Assembly (NCBI RefSeq): GCF_019399895.1
Contig: NC_091867.1
Location: 5,208,001-5,272,000, forward strand
Source of the DNA: Cardiocondyla obscurior
Lineage: Eukaryota; Arthropoda; Insecta; Hymenoptera; Formicidae
Reading direction: 5' to 3'
DNA length: 64,000 nucleotides
Below, piece by piece: positions 14,139-27,300 of this stretch. The notes below the pieces were generated by a model that saw nothing but the letters and a program-made list of their open reading frames with translations, searched no databases and was not told where the DNA came from. The position numbers were made by a program, and so were the translations under genes. Each line of letters opens with the position of its first letter. Position 1 is the stretch's first letter.

Positions 14139-17100
14139 ACAAAAGTCTCTCGGCACCCAGGGTCGGAAAGAGAGAGAGAGAAGTCGGCGGGACCGGGACG
14201 ATCGAGATACCGCGTCGAATAAAGGGAAAAGTAAGGTGTCTTTGCAGAGGACACGCGGTCTCGGTATAAATTAAAAGTTCTTACCGCCGCGAAGGCGATC
14301 GTTAATCCGTCTTGTCACTATCCGCCGCGTAACTCGCGCGGTTTATTTTCATGGTCTCTCGTGGGGTAGTAAGTCACCGGAACTTAAGCTTTACATTTCC
14401 GTCGAGAACGCCCGCGCCAGTTCCCTCTCGCGTGCGCGATCGCCCTTTTTCGCTATCGGCCGTCATAAGTTTCGCGCCGCCCCTTCGCTTCACCCTGCTC
14501 GCCACGGGGCTTCTTAATGCACTTCGCTCGGGAAGTATATTAGGCGAATGTAAAACTCTGCCGGTGACGTTTACGACGAACGGCGGGCTTCTACGTAGGC
14601 ATAAGAAACTGACTGGTCCATCGTGCTGACACATCCTGACGCAAACATCAATTTTTTTTTTTTTGCAAAGAAAAGCAGCCGCAGCCGTAGCGCGGCGCAT
14701 GATAAGCCGCTCGAGTCGGATAGCTGTTTGTAATTTTTTTTCTTTTTCTTTTACTCGAGATAATTAACTCTATACTCTATTAAAATTTTTTGATGATATT
14801 ACATTATGTAAATGCCAGCTGATCTGCACGCGCGGCTTGTCGGCTAAGGGAAAGGTATGCATAAAGTGTACGCAAGCGATTTTGGAGCAAATGAAGCGGA
14901 ACCGGGAAAAGAACAGCTTGTAAGAGTAGAAGGTAGATAGGACGGCGGATAGGTAATTAGCAATTCTTTGAGCAACGGTCGAGCGAACTTCACGGAGCGG
15001 ATCGTCTATTCAGGTGGGTGGAGCGAGCCGTATTTGCTTACGATATACAAGTAGGTGTAATTAATCTCTCTTTCATACTCGGTTCTATCCAAGCGAAAAG
15101 AAAAGGCTAAGAGGCTCTTAAATCCACGTAGCTCGTGCGCCAAGGCTCTTAAGATGAATAGCGCCATGATACGTCTCTCTTACATCTTCCACGTTCTATT
15201 CTGCGTAATATTTCTCAAATTTTTGCACATTCGTATGCCTTTCACGCTCGGGGTGACACTCCTGCCGATGAACGGTTTTGGAGCGCGCGCGACGAGAGGC
15301 TCGTCGAGAGGGTGGCTCGCGAGTGTACGGCTAATATATTAATAGGATGCGAGAGTACCCCACTCGCTCAGACGAGGGAGTGTCATTAATCTTTCCGAGG
15401 CTGCCGGTGTAAAATGCCGAGCTGCTAGCCCGTCTGTCCAGTACAGCACGTAGCTACTTGCCCGTTAACCGCGAAAGTTTCATTTATTCCGATCCGGAAG
15501 AAAAAAACGGATAACGCGACGGGAAAATTCAAATCGCTAGTCGCGCGAAGCAAAATCGAAAACGCGGTTTTTTTATTTTTAATTTTTTTTTCTTCCGGGA
15601 TAAATACTCCAAGATTTTAATGCGAGTGCATTTGGAAGAGTGCTCGTTATCCGTCAACGCGAGATTGATATTGACGTCTTCGATAAGATATAATGGAATA
15701 CACGCCAGGTGCGGCGAACTTGGCGTTGTGGCGAACCCACCCTCGACTAAATACGCGACCGGTCACGAACTTTTGCCATTTCGGCGATCCGGCAGGATTT
15801 AATAAAAGCGCCTAGGTATTCTCGCGGCACGCTACACCGCTTGGTGATTGCCGGCATGAGCCTCTTCTTATCCTTCGTAACGTGTAACACACCGGAGTCC
15901 CTTGTGATACTTACTTACTCGGTGTTACGAGGAAAGGATTTTTCGACATGACGCCGCGATGCGAAAAGTTTCACCTGACTTTGCGAAAGTGTTATACCTT
16001 CTCGCACGATAATCTCAATTGTTTTTTCGTTACGAGTGTAAAGAGGATTTATTAATTTTAAGATTTTCGAGTCTTACGAAATTCTATATCCCGCTTGATC
16101 TTTGATAAAATATTTTTTACGAGATATTCCTTTATAAGATAAATATTATTTTACGTACTAGTCTTTCAGAAAAAAAAAAAATTTGAGAACTTGTTTTGAT
16201 ATCACAGTTCGAGATTCGTATTGACGGTCAGAGCAATGAACAAAGGATGAGATTGTTCGGTGGAAAGTCGCTTTGTACGCCACGTAGCAAATTGATTTTT
16301 CTTTTGTCTTATATGTTTATAAAACATGTTTGTCAGCGTTTGTGACTGAGAAAAGGAAATGCACTATTGAAATGTTGAGAAATTTTAAATTTCATATCCT
16401 TGTTGTCTAACTGCAACGTGTTGAACTTTTTCATATGATGCAACGATATTTCTTTGTCTTAATCAGTGTAATATTTATTTTATTATTTTACACAAATTCT
16501 AGATATTTTATAAATTACGTTTTACCGATTATTTTATCGAAATATTTTCGCGATATGCTTTTTCGATTCGTATGCGCGTCAGTAGAAATTCGCAAAGCTC
16601 ACCACTAAATTCGGTACACCACGTCAACGTCGCGCGCTCCTCTCGCTTGCTACTTTAAATTTCAAGTTTGATTTTATTCAAAAACACCGATTTTCTTTAA
16701 CGTATAAAATACTTTTACTCGATATGCGAAGGCCGCGTTATTGAGTGCAAAAATGAAAACCGCGTGACAGTAATGATCGCTGTATTTGGCAGATTATTTT
16801 CGTTGCTCACGCTGAACAGCGTTTAGAATATTCCGCAATGTAACTGCTATTTTTTCAAATGTATTTTCACGACCTCTCTTTTTGAAGTGTGTATCCCAGA
16901 CTGCCACACAAATATTCAATATACTACACATTTTATGATGAATTTGGTATTCGCATGCGGTTCCGAAATAGACATTGATCGACATTTATTAGTTGCCGAG
17001 AATATATGGGCGCGTGCCACATTTACTTCTCAGTGAAGCACGATCATTCCCTCTTGTAATCGAAGAATTGCCTCACGGTATTAATAGATAAGGTTCTCCG

Positions 17101-19168
17101 CGAAATATAAAATACGAATTTATCGACGAAACGTGACGTGAATTATTAGAGAATCGTATTCGGCGAGTAGCATTGTCGGTGTAGATGCCGCGTTTTCGTT
17201 ACGCTCTTTTCTCGCAAATGTGATACGCCACATGCGGATGAAACAGCCTCGTGAGTATCCAAGAAAAGGGCGCATTATACTGAAAACCCTCGAGAGAATA
17301 CCTTTTATTTGGTAGGGAAATCTCGGAAACTGCCACTGATATCTCCGGTTAAGGACTACTCCGAACCCGCAATAAGATCGTTGCGAGGAGAGAGAAGGAG
17401 AGATCATCGGGGAACGAGCAGCCCGGTATGGCGAAGGGGGTGGGAAAGGGGGGCTCAAGTTCCCGGGGGACTTCAACCCAATTTCCGTTACGGTTCCAAC
17501 GCGGTTTCCACGGATCCCGCTGCGAACGGATCGTTTAATTCGCTTCCTCCGACTTGCGCCGTGGAATTACCGCATTATCGGTGAAGTTATTTCGGATTCG
17601 CGTCGTAGACGCGAACGGGCTCGTCGAACGGCCGGTCGGTCGATTGATCTTTTTGTTCGACAATGAGTCTGCGTTCCGTAATCTTTTTGCGCGACCGACC
17701 GAAGCACCTCGGCGGCATCGGGCTCTCTCGCGTGATCCAATGATCGTTAAGAGGCGATTACGGCGCTTTTTCAAGACGCCCGCGCAGATTCTTGACGACG
17801 CTGCGCCCCGACGAAAATTGATTTTCGCGCTTAACGTACTTTCTTTCGCGCCACTGATCTCAACCTTCGACAGAAGCAGCTGCATCATCTCCGCGCGGAG
17901 AGGCTAATAGCGTCGTTATTAACAGCGCGCCTTATCAATGTTACCCCCTTCCGTCATCTAAGAGATTTTCCAACTTTGTCCTCGGTTATCAAGATCGAGC
18001 ACGAGAGCGTAACGACAAGACGAAGACAGCCGTTTTGGGGATTGTTCGCGTGAGAAGAACATTGGGATCGTCGTTTCACTTTGCCCGCTGAACTTAGAAA
18101 GTTTTACCCGTCGAAAAATGAGCACTTTATAACTTCCGAAGCATCGGATCGATTTGAAAATCTATAGACTTGGATTTTATCAAGGAAGCTATAAACTACC
18201 CAACGATCTTGACGAGTGATTATTGTTTGAACATAATAATTAACTGTATAATTAAATGTTATTTATGAATAACGGATTATAATATTGTTTCTACATATAA
18301 AATAAAGAGGAGGAGAAAAAGAACGAATAAATAAAAAAAAAACTATCTGTACATTCTTTTTTTTTTTTTTCTTATTTAATTTTTAACACAGCCTTTTCGA
18401 AGTAAACGACGCGGCCGACTACTCAATCTTCACTCGTATTTACCGTAAAGATTCCACTCACACATGCGTAAAAACGAGCCCACAGAGTTTACAGCAAAAC
18501 GCGTACCTTCATATACATCGCGCGAAGCTTTGCAAAAAAGATAGCAAGCGTTAAAAATTCATAATATAGTTGAGCTCCGCTGCGTTCGCCGCGCTTATTA
18601 CGATTGCGGTCTATCACGAGGTTGTCCCGCCGGGTGCTGACACGTGTGAGTTCTCGCCTGTGGTCCGGAGGTAGTCGTAAAAATTAATTTTTTTCTCCCT
18701 GCGACCGACTAACGTTCTTTTCAGTGGCGCGACAGACAATTATTGCTTCTGCCCCGAGTTACCGCAAAAAATGTCGAGCCGTCGTGTGGCTTTCTACTCA
18801 AAAAAAGAAACCGTCGTTAGTTTTTAAAGAGCTATCGGGCACGGTGACAAGGGAAAAGTGCAAATGAACAAGGGATTTGCGGCAATCTTTTGATGAAAAT
18901 TGAATTATATTCGTGATTTAATTATACCTTTATGTACAGTGCGTATTAAAAATTTTTTATCGCCCAGCTGTATGTAATATCGCGCAAGAAAATATTCACA
19001 TAGACGCACAAAAATCCTAAATGCGCCCTTTTGAGAAATAAAACGATAACCTGCCATATATTTAACATGGAATTTTATCGGATGCCGCTGATATTATTGT
19101 CGGCGGTCGTGACTATTTGGTCGTCCTGACGTTAAGTGCTTCCTTTGATCGCCTTCCTTTCCCTCCTT

Positions 19169-19185
19169 TCTCTCTCTCTCTCTCT
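19169..19185. repeat. (TC)n microsatellite
   Basis: Short uninterrupted TC run within a pyrimidine-rich stretch (19140-19200). Confidence 0.85.
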
Positions 19186-22100
19186 TTTTCTGCCTTTGTT
19201 TCATATATTAAAGCACGTACTCTACTAAGCTCATATTAAAAGAAGCGAGGCGAGACCTCGGAAAGCCTTTCAACCTCTTTGATTCTATGTCTAACTTAAC
19301 GGGAAACTTCTACCGGCTTACTTATTAAAAATTGCTCCTTTGTGAAACAAGATTTGTTCTGGCCTGGTTTTACCGCAAAGGCTCGTAGCGTCGATCGAAC
19401 ATCGCGGGACACTAGTAATATATGCGTCAAACGTTAAAGGATTAATCGGGATAGCACGGCCGTGGAAAAACATGCGTGACCGCGACTAACGCTGACCGCG
19501 TAAAACAATTCGCGTCAATGCCAATCAACACCCAAAGAGGCATATTTACGCGAATCTGCAAATTGTTTGCTATGCCGAACGGGAGCTATATGTTTGCATA
19601 TCGTTAGTGTGCGCAAATCTTTTTTTTGTCAGGGTAACAATTAAGCTAAATTGTCCGCAGTATCGATATTTGCTCGGAAATTTGCGCGGAGAAACGCGCG
19701 CGCTGAAACGTTATGCCGATGACGAATGTGCGGCGTGCTCGAAAATCATCAGCGTCGATTTCAACTCTCTTTGACCTACTTGGGGAGGGTTAATTTTTCT
19801 CCGGCTAAACACCGGCCGAAGACTCGACGTAGCGCGCACGGGCGTGAGAGACTTCACAACAGTGGGCGTGATCGCGGTCATTCTATCACGTAAACGCAGC
19901 CGGTCATAACTTTTGATGCGGAGATCTCAGATCGCGATGTTTGTCCGAGTTACGCTCGCATAACAGATTGCCGGTTAGCACGCCTATCCTCGCTGGAAAC
20001 GCACGAGCGCGCCGTATCTCCCGCGCTTTCGTTTACCCACGAGAGTGGTTCCTTCTCTGCCGGTGTGGTTTGTCCCCTCGGGAGACGTGCGAGCGGCGGG
20101 AAAGGGATCGTCTCTTTTCGATTTTCATGAATTTTTTATGTATCGCCGCGGTATTCGGGGCAAGAAATGATTTCAAGAAAACGCTCTTCGATATTATGCA
20201 AAGCGCCGCGAGGAGATATCTTTAGGGAGGAACTCTGTCGACAAGCGTTCCTTTTTCTAGGCATCGAAAACCGTCAAAAGTCTCTCTTTTTTTTATTTTT
20301 TTTTTAGTATTATTATTATTTTCTTTTCTCCCTTTTTTTTCGACAGTATAACGAAAATAAATCTCTTCGAGAACGTTTTATCGAAGTTTAGACTTTTGAA
20401 GCTCACCTTTAAACAGACACGTTCGCTTTGTTAGCTCGTTTGCCCCTGCAATTTTCCTTCGAATTTTCATGTACGGCGGCCGATCGCACCGATCGTACGT
20501 CACTAGAACGGGACGTGCGCGACGGCTCACTGGTCCACATTTTCAAAGAGCGAATAGCGGGCCGCAGTATTTAAATTCGTGTGACGGAATATCGCAGAGT
20601 CAACTTTTCATCCCGCGGTCGGATAAACTGGACCAATCGGCTCGCGCGCAAAAAATCCGGATTTTTTCTTTGCATCGCGCGATGCGTGACGGATCCCATC
20701 GTTTCGCGTTCTCCCGTTTTTTCCCGCGCGCGATTGCCTGATCGCGCGGCCAGGATCTGATTTATTTACATTCGCTTGGTGTGTCGGCACGTGTATCGGC
20801 GTCATTCGTAACGCGGCGGCCCTCTATCTCTACTCCACGTTCTCGCAGCACAAAATTTCTCTCCTTTTGCCGGTAAATTGCAAATCACTCACGAACGCGA
20901 CGGGTTCTTCGTCGTTATCATGTTTGATGAGACACGCTTCGACGTTTCCTCGGATCTTCCGATGTTTTATCTGGAATCTCTGCTCCCTGCAAATTTTTAT
21001 CGCGCGGAAAACTGTTTGGAAATCTACGAGACGCTTTTGATTGGCATTGTACAAGTTTTTTCTTTTCTTTTTTCTTTTTTTTTTGGCATTTTTGCAATAC
21101 TATTGTTGTTCTGAAATACAATCCCGAAACGAAGTTGCGCACGTATACATACACGCGCGAAAAGAAGCCGGGAACGTGAATGCGATGTAAGAAGAAATTT
21201 TTGATATCATAAACCGTGACTCTGCACGATGTCATCGCTTCATCTCCGAACTTTGGAAACTTTATACACACGCAATGGTGTTCCACATCGAAGGAATTTT
21301 AAGGGAGAGTTCGTAATACTCGGCGCGTTTCTCTTTCGAAAATCGTAGTAATTATACCGAATTGAATTTCTTACTTGTGTTTTGAGCAACAAACGATCAT
21401 ATCGATTTCAAGTACGGAGCTTTCTATTTTCTCCCCCTCAGTATGTTATGTTCATAACATTATACATGTATTATTTATCTGCAATGATCATTCCGCCTAC
21501 GGATACGCCAGTGGAAAGCAATAACGTAATAATTAATTGATACGGGTATATCGAGTATCTTCGTTTTTATTCCTATACTCCCAGATCGCTATTGTTATCA
21601 GAAAATAAACCTTTTATTTAAAGAGACGTCGCGATTTTTATTTCCACCCGGATCGCGATACTTCGTTATGCATTTGATTATTGAACATCCCGTTAAGTTA
21701 TGCAGGCGGTACGCACGTCGACGGCGCTGCCGATCGAAATTAGAGCCGGTTGGTTATTGCGAATATCGACTGGTCGACACGGAAGCTCATCGGGGGCCGG
21801 TATGTACGTCTTGGCATCTTACGCCAATAGTTGTAACAGCCTCGGCACAATTATTACAAGCGGATATTACGCAGGCTGCGCGTATGATCTGAATTTCAAA
21901 TCTACTTGGCACGTTCCGTTAATTGCAATCCGGCTAACCACTGTCGGTGATATTAATTACGAACGTTCGTTCCCTTTGCCGCGCGAGTCTATCGCCCTCG
22001 CACCAGCAGTTCCGGCTTGATTTATTCAACGTTAGGCGTATCCCTATCCCGCGGACCACCAAGCGGGGGTCGGCTACACGGTGTATGCACGAATACTTCA

Positions 22101-24356
22101 ACGTCCGCCGTTCGTTTCTCCTTCGTGATTTAAGCGAACAATTTACAATATCCCCGCATCTCCACCGTCGCTTTTTGTCCGGCTATTCATTTTTCCTTGG
22201 CATTATACGCGCGTCAACCTTCTCTAATCTTTGCCCGCTTAATTCACTCCTGCTTGTCACGGCGACTCGCAGACTCGCAAGGGAGGGACGCTCGATTCCC
22301 GACCTCGAATTTTTCTCTCCCGCGCGACGAGAATTCTTTCACCCGGGATCGTCATTAGCCGAGTTATGTGTTTCGGCGCTCGATACTACCTGCCAACATT
22401 TACGTCGCGAATGTAACGCGAGAGAATAACGTTTGACGGAAGCCGCCAGCGCGGTCAACATTTGAGGAGCTTCGCTCTCATCGACTTTCATAGGCTTTCG
22501 CGGAACGTTTGTTGGTTTTCCCTGGAAATTTTTGCACGGTGCATTTGGAAGTCGACGATGAGTGCAGTGGAAATATTCGCGATGCGAGTTTGACGGTATC
22601 CGTGCGCGACCGCATATACAGCAGCCTCTCGTTGCGATCGCGCAAAATATTTTTCCCCGCGTCGCGTCCCTTCGAACATTGGTCGGCTGACACGCAAACC
22701 GCCAACGATCATAGCTTTTAATCAAACAGAACGTTTCTCTGCGAGTGCAGAGGCTCGCGAATAAATCGCGGCGAAATAAATGTCGACGAAAAGCGAGCTG
22801 ATCCTCTGTCTCGACTTTGCGTGCATATGCATGTGTACCCCCCTTTTTTTTTACCGGATCTATGGATCGAATTCATCCCTTTCGAACGATCGAATGATCA
22901 ATGCAAAATAATCGTTCGTGATAGGTTCGTAAAATGGACGTACGGCTGGCAACACCGAATACACGGTTTTTGTGTAATTTTTGTACATCGTGTTTGCATT
23001 TATTTAACTGAGTGAATTCTGATAGCCTTGCCTTTATGAATTTAACGCTGCGATAACTCTCATATTGCATAACGCTCGTCGTTTTATTGTATTTTTGGCT
23101 TCGGCATCGTAAAGAACGATCCCTGCATATGTGAATTTTATACGCGATGGTATTACGTAATAATTTTTTTTTTTTTTTTAACGTATATAGAATATATGAC
23201 ACAATTAGCTCGCTGGTGGCTACCAGTCATCGAAACGTTCGCGACTAAACTACAAGCCTGCGGAAAATGATTTTAATCAAAAGCGATTCGATCGGAATAT
23301 CGCGACTTTGTAACTTGGTGCAAAGCGCGAACCAGATGTCGATCAGCTGCAACTTTCAACCACGGCTCTGGTGTACCAGATGCGGAAGTCGGCGCGTTTC
23401 ATTGCAATTCGGTACAGCGGGCACGTTCTATTTGCAGGAGTTGCACGCTGCTAGGAGATGCGGCGGTGCACGCGCAATCGGAAAGGGCGAGAAGACACTT
23501 GAGGGAGCGTGTCCCGGATTTCGTGGGAACGCCGCGTTCGGGTTGAGGGAAACAAAACCGCCGACCTCGACGACCGCGAAACTTAACACCGCGCGCCCGT
23601 TACATTCAGACGCGTAGAAACGCAGCGGCGAGGATGGTACATACTCCTGAGGCCGTGTCCGACCACCGGGATAGAGGCGAAAAAGCGCACGTTCTCGGCG
23701 CGAGGTACGCGGGGAAGGTAACGAAAGGCGACGGTGGGGAAGGGCGAGAGGGGGCTGGGATCGAAACTGGTTGAATCCGGATATTTTTTGGCGTGCATCG
23801 CGGTACCTTCGTGCCGAGCTATAAACTCCGACATTCATTTCGGTAACGCGCTGCGGTGCTGAACCGGGTTTTATTTTTTTTCACGACTCGTGTGATTTCC
23901 GTGTTATATGATTGCTACGTTACCTTTTGTTTCTCTCCCGAATCGCGACCGGACTCGACCTAAATCGATTACACATCGTACAACGACTCGCGGAGCTTTA
24001 TTTTTCTGCTTTAATTGCCCTTTGTTACCGCCGTGGTTTCCGTAACCCCAGCCACCGAGCTACTTCGAGGCGCGGCGTCTTTCGTTGAACGATATAATAT
24101 CCAGGCAATCGTGGTTTTAATCGACGCCGAACGGAAGGCTGCAATACTTCGAAACGGAACTCGCTTGTTTACGCGTATTGATTAGAAGGCGGGGCCTAAT
24201 TTAACAATGTGTTTTAATGCATCAAGTTACACCGCGTATCGACGACACGCGTGTAACACTTCCTCGTTTCTATCGTGATAGGAAGAGTGGCCGAACAATC
24301 GAACGGCGGCGCACTGTTATGGGAGGTTTTAGCGGTGCGGAAAATTGCAGCGTATC

Positions 24357-24378
24357 TTTTTTTTTTTTTTTTTTTTTT
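24357..24378. repeat. Poly-T tract, T22
   Basis: Twenty-two consecutive T. Such runs are length-unstable and error-prone in assemblies. Confidence 0.95.
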
Positions 24379-27300
24379 GTCGTTACGTGGCCGGGCTCGC
24401 GATGCGCGACGCAATCACCGTGACAGGATGTACCGTCGGGCCGAAATAATTATGTTTGGCGGGCAGGTGCAGGTGAGAGCGCTCTTTCGAACCTCGATAA
24501 AAGCGGCCTTTTTTACGACTCGACTGACCGTAAAAAAGACGCGTTCATTCACTTGCTGTGAGATCCTTTTTACGCCTCGGTTAATTTTACTACCGTTCGA
24601 ACGGGCCTCGCGAGTAAGCATTACGCGATTATCAATTTTTGAGAGGTGGCGTGCACGCGTAACCCGAGATCGAGATCGGATCGTAAATTGTGAAATACAC
24701 ACTCGCACTTCCCGGCATATCGCGCCACGCTTCAAAAGCCATTCCGCGAACTTGCTCCGTTTCTCCGTGTAACGTTTCGTCGCGAGCGATATACTGTATA
24801 ACATTTCGGAGAGAAACGGGAGACGTGAATGACTTTGAAAGAAGTACATATTAAGCGACTCGTAAAGATACCAGGCAATTTCGCAAAATAATTGAGTCCG
24901 AGACGTCAGATTGAAAAGAATGATAGTGTACGGTTATCTCTTTTTTTTATTCTGCTGAATTATGATTAGTCCTATCGCAGAAAATTTTTTTTTTTATTTG
25001 AATAGCTTTGAAAAAATATATGAATTGCTAGAATACATAATTAATAAGACTATGCGACACATCGCGAAAAAGTGGCCCGTCAGAGGAATCGAGTACTGGC
25101 GACGTACGGGTATACATATGAAAAACAATAATTCCTCATAAAAATGGATGATATCCCAATGGCAATCGATTTTCGGCTAATATCGCGCGGCGATGATTCG
25201 TGTCTCACCTCTCGACACCATACGCGTTTCGTTTATTCTGATAAAAATTGCAATTTATTTTCGACGTACCTTCTACCCGTAGGAAGAGCACGAAAATTTA
25301 TATTTCCTCGACTTTTATCGCGGCGCCACGAAGAACAAGAGAAAATCTGTTTTTTTTTTTTGCTTCGATGATTGAGGTATTATTAATACGATTAAAAGCG
25401 GCGGAGTAATATAAACGAAATAAACTAATATGTTGTTACATTCGAGTTGAATATAACATTTTAAATTAATTGTGCAAACAAAATAATTAATAAATCTCGT
25501 ATATACTTAATTTAGATATTATTGAAGCTACCGGTAATTAATATAGTGCAAGTCATGCAACGTGATCAAATATGTTACACCGTGTTCGTAGTATAAAGTC
25601 GCAGTCGTAGTGCATTAATGTAACTCGATGGCGATCGCAATTATTCGCGTACATCACGAACTCATGTGACACTCCCGCCATACATTAAATTTGCCTACGT
25701 TCCGCCTCGTGTGTTAACAGCATCCGGACGGATTCTCGCCGAGCGAAACGAAACCATGGTGGCGGCTACTTTGTGGTCCGCCAGCCGTAGTTCCGAGGCA
25801 AATCGCGCTTTAAATAAAAATTACGATCCAACTTTCCCCTATTTGATCTTCATTACGCGAACCGGGATAAAGGAACGACTCGAGAAAATCCGGGATTATT
25901 TAAATACAACCGCGTGTGACGCGCTCTTGGCCATCTTCGTAACATTTGGCACTTGATCCCCAAGTTCGAATTGCTTCTACTTCGCTTAGATATTCGAGCA
26001 GACGGCGGATCCCGAGGATATGCGTGGGCAGAACTTGCAAATCGGTCAGTCGGTCGATCCGATCTATTGATCGAGGAGTAATTACGCTGGCACGTCGATC
26101 GCCGCATTGTCCATTTTGGAGCGACGCACTAACGCGATAATCCGGGCATTAGATGCCGCGGGCAGCACGTATGTAACAGTACAAGGGAATTGTCCATTGC
26201 CGGCACGGGCCGTACGCTTAACCCAAAGAGGCTTAGCGGTTAATTAGAGCCTGATCGACCGTCGCGCTTGCGATATGTCATTCCTACTATATGTGCCACG
26301 AGCTGCGAGCAACAGATTGTCACGGTCACGCCTAACATATACATAGCGGCTTTCTGTCGCCCTTTACAAAATCGCATTTACGTCGCAATCTGCCAATCTG
26401 ATTTCCGTATTACGATAGCACTTAGCATTAGACCGGGATTGTCTCCGAGATAAATTCGCAAGCAAGTCACGCACGTGCGCGTGTTTATTCCATTGAAAAA
26501 TAATATCTGTTATTCGAGCGTAGATTAAATGTCTCCGAGCATCTCGCGGGCTAAAGTAAAGCGCATACTATTTCATTTCGCGGTGGCAGGCTTCCTTAAC
26601 TTGACTCCTTCGTATCGCCGAGCATTTTACCGCCAGATGACCAGTAGTCATATTACCGGGTTGCGACTTCCATTGGAAAGGAAAGCGCTGACCGGTCACT
26701 TTATTATATCGCCGTCGCACTTGGTAACCGGTTCTCGAACTCACGGCACGTTGATTTACTTCCGCGCTGAATCGCGGAAGATATCATGATTTAATAAGAG
26801 CTTGCTTTAAAACATAAATTATAGCAAAGATAATTGGAGAGATTTTTGAAAAAGAAAAATTTTATTTTTAAACGAAACAGCACGTTTCTAATTCATTCCG
26901 CGAATAAATTTCTATGGTCCGCGCGGATTTAATTCTCAATTGCGAAAAGCTCCAGAAATCGATTGCAATAAAAGACATTTTATTTACGATTATCGTCTCG
27001 GTTTGGCGCGACACGCGGAAAAATCCGCACTCTCTACTGTTCGTTTAATCTAATATCAGAGATCGCAGGCTAGCTAGTGGAAGAAGTTACACAGCGAGAG
27101 AGCAATACGGTGCGAGCCCGCACGCGATCTAATTCCGCTCCCGCGAGAATGTCTAGTCTGCACGATCATTACAAGACTTAGGAAATTCACGAGCCCGATC
27201 CTTCTCGAGTGTGCAGTAAATATTTAAGAAAAATTAAAAGCCTGGTATAGATTTTAATTTGAGAGCAGAAAAAACCTGCATGTTGTTTTATAGATCGAAC

